Assembly (NCBI RefSeq): GCF_000003605.2
Contig: NW_003148270.1
Coordinates: 241,517 to 253,281 of the forward strand
From: Saccoglossus kowalevskii
Lineage: Eukaryota; Hemichordata; Enteropneusta; Harrimaniidae
Reading direction: 5' to 3'
Length of the DNA stretch: 11,765 bases
Shown: one piece after another, positions 1 through 7,250 of the stretch
Numbering within the stretch: the stretch's first letter is position 1
Layout of the letters: every line of letters starts with the position of its first letter
The notes under the pieces: generated by a model
Told to the model about the DNA's origin: nothing
Seen by the model: only the letters and a program-made list of their open reading frames with translations
Databases searched by the model: none
Program-made: the position numbers and the translations under genes

Positions 1-342
1 TTTTATGCATATCATAATTACATACTCCCTGTAGCGTGATCTGTCCTTTTCTTTCTCCCTCTACGGGCACATAAATATGAACCACGCTAAAATAGAATCC
101 TTTTTTACTACAAAGTCGTTCCAATGATTAATCGCATGGCAATGGTGCCGACAGGACAGTAAAACTGCCAGTGAAGATTGACTGCTGAATTCTATCGTGA
201 TCAGACAACAAACACATTATAGCAGCATCACTCGTTATACAATATATAAGTTTTCTTCACTATACGTTGGTATTATCATATTTGAATTTGACTTCACCAG
301 GTATAAATGTTTCAGATTATTTTAAAGTCCTTGGTTCAAATT

Positions 343-362
343 GTAACAGTCAGTAACAGTCA
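343..362. repeat. Two-copy 10-bp tandem repeat GTAACAGTCA
   Basis: Two identical adjacent copies of GTAACAGTCA. Too short to assign a role; likely replication slippage. Confidence 0.8.
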
Positions 363-1715
363 AATTGGGCTCTGTCGCAGTGGTCAGATAGGTCACACGG
401 GATCGGAATTCTCATTTCAGACTTGCACGCTATGCAATACGCATATTAGGAACTCTTACAATATACTTCGCTTAGGGTGACATTCGTTTGACTTCTACAG
501 TATAACGTACAACATCAGAGACTCTAGAATTATTAACATATTGAAATTGGAACTACCGCCCTCTACGATTACACACAGTCAATAACATAGTATAAAAAAT
601 CATCTATTTGGACAATGAACCAATCACCCATACTTCCGTAAAAATTATTAATAATTGTCAAATTGTCGTGGCAGAGCGTTGCTTTGTATATATGAACGGC
701 GACTGCGGGCGTCATTTCCCAAATTGAGCCTGTCAAAATTACAGTTAACAATGGCGGATAGTTACACTTGGTTAGGTTCACACAGATGTCATTCACTCGC
801 TTTCAACTTCCGTTTAGATAAAATCAGCAGTCAGCATATGCTAATATATCAAATAATGCTGCCTCCACCATCAAGATAATTCGTCACAATTCCGTCATAG
901 AAATATCAGATTAGTTGTTGTTTTGTGTAATATCTCCCTCAGCCAATGTGCAAGTATTGGGCAGTGGACTTGAATAGTAAATCACGTATAAAACTTATCC
1001 TATGACGTGGTAGGATAGTACATTCAGAATATAAACAACTATTTCATGCACTGAAATAAAGTTAATTCGTAGTAGGAGGGCTCTTTGAGTAAAGTGTAGG
1101 GTCGCATGAAAGAGCCACGAAAGAGCACACAGTTATTAGTAAACATTTTAACTAAGCGCATACTAAAATTGAACATTTCGGCTTACAAAATGCAATTTCG
1201 ATCATCAAATCTTTCCGGATATGGATTTCTGCATTGAAATCTCGAGTTATCTTCTCACAAACCATACAAAATACACATGTACCCTCGGATACATTATCTT
1301 GGAACGTCGCCTCAAACAACACAGTTAGATTATAAATGCAAGACACGTGTTTACTACTAATTAAGGTAAATTACACCTTTACCGGCTGGTTCTGTGCGGG
1401 GAAAATTTTTCGAGATTGGCACAACTTCAATACCAAAAAAATATTTTGTTAGAGTTCATCCGACGTACTATATGCATTGTTGTGTGCGTGAATATAATGG
1501 TTATGAAGTGTCCGTGTGTCCACTGGGATAGCATATACATGTTACGAGATCTACTCTGTTCATACAAGATTATTGTGATAAACAAGGCAAGTAATGCACA
1601 CCCAGAAAACAAAACGCAGTTAACCCACACTAAGTAATTTGTTTCTGGCTGTCTGTGAACATGCCAACCTTCATCAAACAAATTATTCACAAAAACAATG
1701 TACACCTATTAATAT

Positions 1716-2003
1716 ATCTGATAGAGGTCAATCCAAGGTTATATAACCTATAAAAGCAATTACGATGGTAATCTTCAAGAACTGTTCGCTAAAAATGTAG
1801 AATTAATGTCAAGCTATATATAATTATCAAAACCATCGGGCTAGTTGTAATAGTAGAAGAAGTCGAAAATAAAATATTTTGTCAAAAATAAATATTTTAT
1901 ATAAAATAGAGAATTGAAGAAAATGTACAAATCCGATAGAGGTGGGTCCAAGGTACCTACACATAATATATCAAATAAATCGGATTGGTAATTTTTAAGA
2001 AGT
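1716..2003 (+). repeat. Diverged direct repeat pair, about 70 bp, 215 bp apart
   Basis: Copy 1 (1716-1783) and copy 2 (1931-2003) share the order ATCYGATAGAGGT, TCCAAGGT, an AT-rich middle, then a GGTAAT block and CAAGAA/TAAGAA. A short match, AATGTACA, precedes both copies. The pattern fits an old tandem or dispersed repeat. No coding capacity is seen. Confidence 0.55.
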
Positions 2004-2117
2004 CATAAAAGGAATTGTTGACGGGCCATGGACGTATGGACGAAGGATATATGAACATATATCAATCATTATTACAGCGGAGCTAAAGAATTTTGGCTTT
2101 TTATTCCTGGTAATCGC

Positions 2118-2133
2118 ATATATATATATATAT
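2118..2133. repeat. AT dinucleotide microsatellite
   Basis: A run of about eight AT units, common in AT-rich introns. A second, shorter run (TA)6 lies at 3804-3815. Confidence 0.9.
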
Positions 2134-2285
2134 TCGTACTCATTGTATACAATTCATTTCCATGTTAAATGACTGAAACAGTACTGCGCCGTCCCCTCAT
2201 GAACATGGTGGCGCTATTTGTCGAGTTTTTATTCAACATATGTTTGTTAACACTGGATATCGTATTTTATCTGATTACTTAACAG

Positions 2286-2437
2286 TATATTACGAAAATG
2301 GCATAAAAACAGCATTTGCGTCGAAACTTGTCAAAGATTTGTTCAGCGACCATCAGAAGTATATACGCCCTGTCTACAATAGATCGTCAGTCGTCACCGT
2401 CGTACACAGGATGACACCAATACAGATACTCAATGTG
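2286..2437 (+). CDS. nAChR exon 2: N-terminal helix and first beta strands
   Basis: The exon encodes [19 protein letters not shown] and then [15 protein letters not shown], the canonical start of a mature nicotinic subunit. An N-glycosylation sequon NRS lies at 2378-2386. The 3' edge is clear: GTG followed by donor GTGAGT at 2438, phase 0. The 5' edge is less certain. I prefer the acceptor ACAG ending at 2285, which has a T-rich stretch before it and gives a 152-bp exon, close to the size usual for this exon in neuronal nicotinic genes. A second AG ending at 2312 would give 125 bp in the same phase and remove nine residues. An in-frame ATG at 2240 exists, but nothing hydrophobic follows it, so it does not supply a signal peptide. 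Confidence 0.85.
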
Positions 2438-5400
2438 GTGAGTATAACAGCGCCACCAACCGCCGATAACACAGTTTACTGATAACACAATATTTCTATT
2501 TAATTTATTAACGAGATTAGCTCATCTACTATGTCTTGTTTATTTTTTGTTTGAAGGATGAACAAAATCAAGTTATCAGCATGAAAACATGGATGAGTCA
2601 GGTAATAATTACTTCAACACAGTAATGACGTTTTAATTATTCACAGCGGTCACGATGCGTCCTGCACAATGTGGGTCCTATGTGACGTTTTGTTTGTTAA
2701 ACAAACAGCGCGCTGTGTGGCGACTGCGACGGGTTACGCCACGACCGCGGTGCGCAGCGAGACGATTGCGTTGCATTTATATATTGTGGTGAGAAGTGTC
2801 TCATACTTATTGTATGTTTCTATTTCTAGATCTGGAACGACGCCTTTCTGAGCTGGGATCCTGATGACTATGGCGGTGTGGACGAGTTGCAGGTTCCTAT
2901 CACCGAAGTTTGGCAGCCAGATATCACACTCGTCAACAGGTAATTGGAAATAAATAATGTATAAGTTTTATTCTACAGCGTGATGCTCTCGATTAGCTAG
3001 AACATTCTAGGAAAACCCTAACGCAACAATCATAGCGCATGTCATTTTAACGATACGTTATATTTCATGCGAAACAATTTCCGTAGCGACGAGTTTGATG
3101 TACCTGTTCTTAATTTGTTCATTTTCGAATGTACTTACAAAGTATAAATAACGTGACAGTTAGTGTTCTCACGTTTCCCGAGACTTACGTCGTTAAAGCG
3201 ACGATATATCATTTTTGATCCATATATAGACTAAATTTCCAGGACGCAAATATTTGTATTCATACTAACTAACACTATTAGAAAATATACATATATTTAG
3301 CCAATAAAAAACACTCGATTCTTGTACGAAATTTACCATACAACGACGAATTTCTGAGTCAGTTTTGGTCAATATAAAAAGAAAAATTATGAGAAGTAAG
3401 AAGTTTGGTGACAAAATTCGTTCTTTAACCCTACATAAAATAGATTTTCTTAGCGATGATTTTTTTTATATTTCAAAACAACAAATACGAGAAATTAGCA
3501 ATCAAATTGTACTTTTTAATTTTGTCAACACACGCCCAACTATTGTTAAGAAATACATTATTTGAGATGGCTAACATAAAGCAATACACCACACGTATTT
3601 CTGATTGCAATTTTCTAGATAAAATCGCAAGTGCAAGAGTTTTGTTAGCAAGTATATTATAGCGTTAATGATGAAACTAAACCTGGCATAATGATCTGTA
3701 ATTTGAGGTGTAATAGTTGTTAGTTGTTGTTAGTAATCATAATAATTACGAGAACCGTTTGTTTTCTTTATATAGTTCCAATACAAACACCATTCAATAC
3801 GATTATATATATATAATTTTATGATTTGTTATCATCTTTACCCATCTTACGACCTAACCAAACTAACGTTGGTGATTAAGAATACAATTTACTCACTGTA
3901 TCATCCATGTGTTTTTTTAGTGTTCGACCGGGATTCCAAAGACATTATGACACGGATGCTATCATTTCGTTTGATGGAACAATAACAGCTTTACAACCAG
4001 ATGTATTGGAAGCCACTTGCAAAATTGATCCGCGATATTTCCCGTTTGACCAGCAGTACTGCGCATTCAAATTCGCGTCATGGTCCTACCCCGGAGATAA
4101 AATCAATCTTGTTATGGATCCAAACACCAACATCAAGTTATTCGTGGTGAACGGCGAATGGGAACTTCTAGGAATGCCCAAAACACGCGAAGAGGAGCAG
4201 GATCCTTGCTGCACAGTACCATTCCCCAAGTTGATATACACAATGCACCTGAGGCGGCGCTCTACTTTTTACGTCTTCAATATAATTCTCCCGTCATTTC
4301 TTGCAAGTACCTTGGTCGCTGTTGCTTTCTACCTCCCATCGGATTCGGGAGAACGTGTGACTTTATGGGTGACCAGTATATTGTCTCAATTTGTTTTTCT
4401 CAACGTGGTGTCGGAGTTCATGCCTCCTAATTCAGAACACCTACCATTTTTACGTAAGTACTGGTAGTATTATTTTTAAATATTGTTCAATGTATGTATA
4501 TGTAATGCACATTTAAGATTCGGCTCGGTATAGGAGAGATCACACTTAAAATACTGTATTCACATATGACTACGTGAGTCAATTGCACTTGGCGGAGTAT
4601 AAGTATATAGAGTAACCTGTATTTGTAGGAATTAGGAGATTAGGAAACATACACTGAGTTCTTCTAGACTCCACTTCATTGCTCGACACTCTGGCGTGAC
4701 GGTGTTTGTGTTTGAATAATGAAGCATATCTAATCCCAATTTGAATATAGTAAACCCTGTTTAAAGCAGATATATGGACTGTTGCCTCAATTTTATTTTT
4801 TCGAACAGGTAAAATAATCGTAAACTTGGCCGTTATTTTGAAGCTCACGTGTATATTATTGTATATTACAGAACGATATTTCTTTGCGTCGATTGGCCTC
4901 GTGGCGGCATCTTCTTTTGTAATAGCATGGTCGCTCAGTATGCACTTCAGAGGTCCACATTGTGAAGAAGTGCCCACATGGCTGAGTACACTAGTCTTTG
5001 AATGCCTGGCTCCCGTGGTTTGTCAGACGAAACGAGCCAAACCGTTCTTGCAAAGAAAGAGTAGAAAAAATCTAAAAACGAAATCATCAACAACAAAAAT
5101 ACGAGAGGAAGTAGAAATGAACTGTACATCTTATAATCAAGGTTTTGTGCACGAAAACGGACAATCGTCGGTAACCAGGTTTAATAAAATCCCTAATGGT
5201 GTGTTCATTGTGGACGGGTCCGTTCACCAAAACGGTCAAAGGACGCACCGAGACAGTCTTGAAATGGGAATATTTACAGAGAGCGAAGAAGACGGAAAAG
5301 ATGACGACAACTATGTCAGCGAAGAGGTAGAGAGAAGGCGATTGAACAAATGGCGGGCAATATCTCGTATTATCGACCGCGTCTACTTGTTGCTATATTT

Positions 5401-5485
5401 AACAATACTTATTGGACTGCTGCTTGGGTTCATGTTGTCGCTATACATACGGAATCTAGACTTCCCAGAATACGAAGAAAACTAA
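2286..5485 (+). CDS. Nicotinic acetylcholine receptor alpha7-like subunit, 5 exons, first exon missing
   Basis: This is a subunit of a pentameric Cys-loop ligand-gated cation channel of the plasma membrane. Exons 2286-2437, 2557-2601, 2830-2939, 3921-4453 and 4872-5485 join in consistent phases (1, 0, 0, 2, 1) and give about 484 codons up to TAA, as expected for a nicotinic subunit lacking its signal peptide. Counting the first full codon (2288) as residue 1, the order is: N-terminal helix and an N-glycosylation site at N31; loop D W67; loop [11 protein letters not shown] (93-102); Cys-loop C135-x13-C149; loop B W156; loop C pair C198-C199; M1 about 218-240; M2 247-266; M3 about 282-303; a charged cytoplasmic loop about 306-445; M4 about 450-472. 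The CC pair marks an alpha-type subunit. The RRR before M1 and the loop-C spacing match vertebrate alpha7 more closely than muscle alpha. The signal peptide and promoter were not located. Family assignment is firm; the ligand is not. Confidence 0.95.
2557..2601 (+). CDS. nAChR exon 3 (45 bp microexon)
   Basis: Fifteen codons read [15 protein letters not shown], equivalent to the DEKNQ...W.. block of nicotinic receptors. The exon lies between an AG at 2555-2556 and a GTAATA donor at 2602, with phase 0 on both sides. The 45-bp length is the size conserved for this exon in vertebrate nicotinic genes. It is too short to be found by open-frame scanning; the homology and the exact splice sites support it. 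Confidence 0.93.
2830..2939 (+). CDS. nAChR exon 4 (110 bp), loops D and A
   Basis: The exon starts [20 protein letters not shown] and ends WQPDITLVN plus two bases of a split Ser codon. The acceptor is TTTCTAG ending at 2829 and the donor is GTAATT at 2940. The 110-bp length is the classical size of this nicotinic exon. It carries the loop D tryptophan (W67, equivalent to W55) and the WxPD motif of loop A. The tyrosine usually three residues after the Asp of WxPD (equivalent to Y93) is valine here (V100). Confidence 0.95.
2940..3920 (+). other. Receptor intron 4 (981 bp)
   Basis: Bounded by donor GTAATT and acceptor TTTTTTTAG. The sequence is AT-rich with low-complexity stretches. The open frames at 3365-3662 are AT-driven, lack motifs and conflict in frame, so I do not treat them as exons. 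No recognisable nested gene is seen. Confidence 0.85.
3921..4453 (+). CDS. nAChR exon 5: Cys-loop, loops B and C, M1 and M2
   Basis: This single 533-bp exon covers the region from loop A to just after M2, which vertebrate neuronal genes split or group differently. The acceptor is a run of T then AG ending at 3920, and it completes the split Ser codon. The donor is GTAAGT at 4454, leaving one base (C) that the next exon completes to Gln. It encodes the Cys-loop [15 protein letters not shown], loop [11 protein letters not shown], loop [12 protein letters not shown]1 starting [14 protein letters not shown], the M1-M2 linker with PSDSGER, and M2. M2 has Glu at -1' and 20', Thr at 2' and 6', Leu at 9' and Val at 13', as in cation-selective members. 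W4', Q11', F12' and N16' depart from the common pattern. Confidence 0.96.
4454..4871 (+). other. Receptor intron 5 (418 bp)
   Basis: Starts with consensus donor GTAAGT and ends with TATTACAG. A - strand open frame overlaps part of it but also runs into the receptor exon, so it is a shadow. Nothing else is recognisable. Confidence 0.88.
4872..5485 (+). CDS. nAChR terminal exon: M3, cytoplasmic loop, M4, stop
   Basis: The acceptor TATTACAG ends at 4871 and the exon completes the split Gln codon. [19 protein letters not shown] begins M3, followed by [20 protein letters not shown], the usual post-M3 segment (compare H..P....P.W in the family). The M3-M4 loop is about 140 residues, rich in Lys/Arg near its start. 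Before M4 it has an acidic cluster ([10 protein letters not shown]) and then a helix-like [17 protein letters not shown] segment, as seen in the MA helix of the family. M4 starts at the conserved IDR motif and ends near residue 472, followed by a short extracellular tail ending EYEEN and TAA at 5483-5485. Confidence 0.96.
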
Positions 5486-5958
5486 CTGTTTTTTAATTCA
5501 TTTATTTTACAATGATTTTTTGACAAATAACCCACCTGAATTGACCTGAATATGCTTTAATTATTTTGTATTCTGTATGCGAAAAACCCACTGCAATATA
5601 CTAAGCCCGGCATATCTCCTTTTTTGACAGCATTGAAATATATAAAACTAGAGAATTCAATACACTTTACTCCGTGTATTCTTTAAACATGCTGAGTGGA
5701 TATTATTAACATTGTAGAAAGTACGAATTAACGATTATTGTTTTATCACAGATTCTAAATTTTCAGTACATTTCAGAACCGAGGCAACACATGCTGAGAT
5801 TTGCCTCAATTGTCACAAATAGACTTAACAATTACAGTGGTTGACTGAATACTTGTGTTTTTTTAAAACGCCAATGTGCCACAAATAGATTCTCTGTATC
5901 AATCTTACCTGTGCCAATGCGACGTGCATGGCGTCATTTGGCTAATTTGATTAATTGT
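5486..5958 (+). other. 3' flank of the receptor gene (3' UTR and spacer)
   Basis: AT-rich sequence after the stop. No AATAAA or ATTAAA is present; the only polyadenylation-like hexamer noticed is the weak variant TATAAA at 5641-5646. A small hairpin has arms GAGGCAA (5781-5787) and TTGCCTC (5801-5807). The transcript end cannot be fixed from the sequence. Confidence 0.6.
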
Positions 5959-7192
5959 ATATTCGATGAGGCGAGACTACACTAAACTATTTACATCGAT
6001 GTGGTAAGAAATCACTACTATTCACGTCGATGCGGTAAGACCACACTATACCATTCTCGATATGGTAACACAGCACTATTCTTTTCAATCCGAATTGATA
6101 AGAGCACATTATACAACTCACATTGATATGGTAGGACTACACCGTTTTAATCTTATCAATTTGGTAAGAAGAGACTATATTATTCACATCGATGTACTAA
6201 GACCACACTATACTATTAATATCGAAGTGATTACACGACACTATACTATTCACATCGATGTACTAAGACCACACTAGTTTATTCACCTCGATGCTGTAAG
6301 AACATGCTACTACTCACAGTGATGTTGTAAGACCTTGCTTTACTTTTAGAGTCGATTTGGTAAGACCACACTATTATTCACATCGATGCGGTAAGAACAT
6401 GCTACTACTTACATTGATGTGGTAAGTCCTTGCTTTGCACCTCAGGTCGATGCGGCAAGACCACACTATACTATTCACATCGATGTGGTAGTCCACACTA
6501 TACTATTCACATCGATGTGGTATTACCACACTATACTATTCATATCGATGCGGTAAGACCACACTATACAATTCACATCGATGCAGTAAGTCCACACTAT
6601 ACTATTCACATCGACGTGGTAGTACCACACTATACTATTCACATCGGTGCGGTAAGACCACACTAAACTATTCACATATATGTGGTAAAACCACACAATT
6701 TTACTTACATTGATGCGGTAAGAACATGCTACTACTTATATTGATGTGGTAAGACCTTGCTGTACTCTTCGGGTCGATGCGGCAAGACCACACTATTTCA
6801 TTCATATCCATGCGGAAATATCACAGTATACTAATCACATCGATGTGGTAAAACGACACTATACTATTCACGTGGATGCGGTGAGACCAGACTGTACAAT
6901 TCTCGATCTGGTAAGACAGCACCATCCTATTCAATTCGATGTGATAAAACTACACTATACAACTCACATTGATGTGGTAGGACTACATTATGTTATTCAT
7001 AGCGATGCTCTAAAACCACTCCATACTTTTCATATAGATGTGCATGTTGTAACACCACAATATACTATTCACATCGACGTGGTAAGTCCACACTATAATA
7101 TTCACATCGCCGTGGTCAGACCACACAATTCTTTTCACATCGATGCGATAAGACAACACTATTCTATTCCCATCGACTTGATAATACCACAG
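5959..7192. repeat. 33-bp minisatellite array, about 37 units
   Basis: Tandem units near 33 bp, with occasional 32-bp units, read roughly CCACACTATACTATT, then CACATCGATGYGG, then TAAGA. The core CACATCGATGTG is a perfect 12-bp palindrome and occurs exactly at 6476-6487, 6508-6519 and 6836-6847, with many one-base variants elsewhere. Units at both edges are more degenerate than those around 6470-6660, as expected if homogenisation acts mainly in the middle. Because 33 is a multiple of three, one + frame stays open as an 11-residue repeat (HYTIHIDVVRP). This gives long apparent frames at 6062-6277, 6430-6666 and 6746-7210, which I regard as non-coding. Confidence 0.93.
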
Positions 7193-7238
7193 GGGGCCCA
7201 GGAACTATAATCAACGGTAGTACGCAGTCTCTATGAGC

Positions 7239-7250
7239 GGGGGGGGGGGG
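7239..7250. repeat. Run of 12 G
   Basis: An uninterrupted G homopolymer about 45 bp past the end of the minisatellite, in AT-rich surroundings. The length may be inexact, since such runs are error-prone in sequencing. Confidence 0.9.

Larger units (their letters stand above)
1..2285. other. Region 5' of the visible receptor exons (probable intron 1 or upstream flank)
   Basis: I find no convincing coding exon here on either strand. The open frames are short, many begin at TTG or GTG, and none shows family motifs. The receptor's signal-peptide exon should lie in this region or to the left of the window. Minor structures are a perfect 10-bp tandem repeat (343-362), a hairpin with 8-bp arms (1079-1086 and 1109-1116), a diverged direct repeat pair (1716-1783 and 1931-2003) and an AT microsatellite near 2118-2133. 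Confidence 0.6.

Noticed and set aside
1427-1705. - strand frame with a membrane-like stretch (CVLFSGCALLALFITIILYE)
   Set aside because: Non-ATG start, no family motifs, no matching splice partner; probably chance, although a small exon cannot be fully excluded.
2199-2281. ATG at 2199 with a hydrophobic peptide (MNMVALFVEFLFNICLLT) as the receptor signal exon
   Set aside because: It is out of frame with exon 2. The only phase-compatible GT (2242) would need a 44-bp intron with a poor donor.
2207-2457. 9-bp inverted repeat (GGTGGCGCT / AGCGCCACC) flanking exon 2
   Set aside because: Short enough to occur by chance in a window of this size; no extension of the match.
3365-3662. Two overlapping + strand frames in receptor intron 4
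   Set aside because: AT-driven, mutually out of frame, without motifs or splice sites; the receptor reads through correctly without them.
5959-7192. CRISPR-like array
   Set aside because: The units are contiguous without unique spacers, and the context is a spliced animal gene; it is a minisatellite.
6062-7210. Long + strand frames encoding an 11-residue repeat (HYTIHIDVVRP)
   Set aside because: The unit is 33 bp, so one frame lacks stops automatically. The open blocks are broken and shift frame where units are 32 bp, and nothing resembling a gene structure flanks them.
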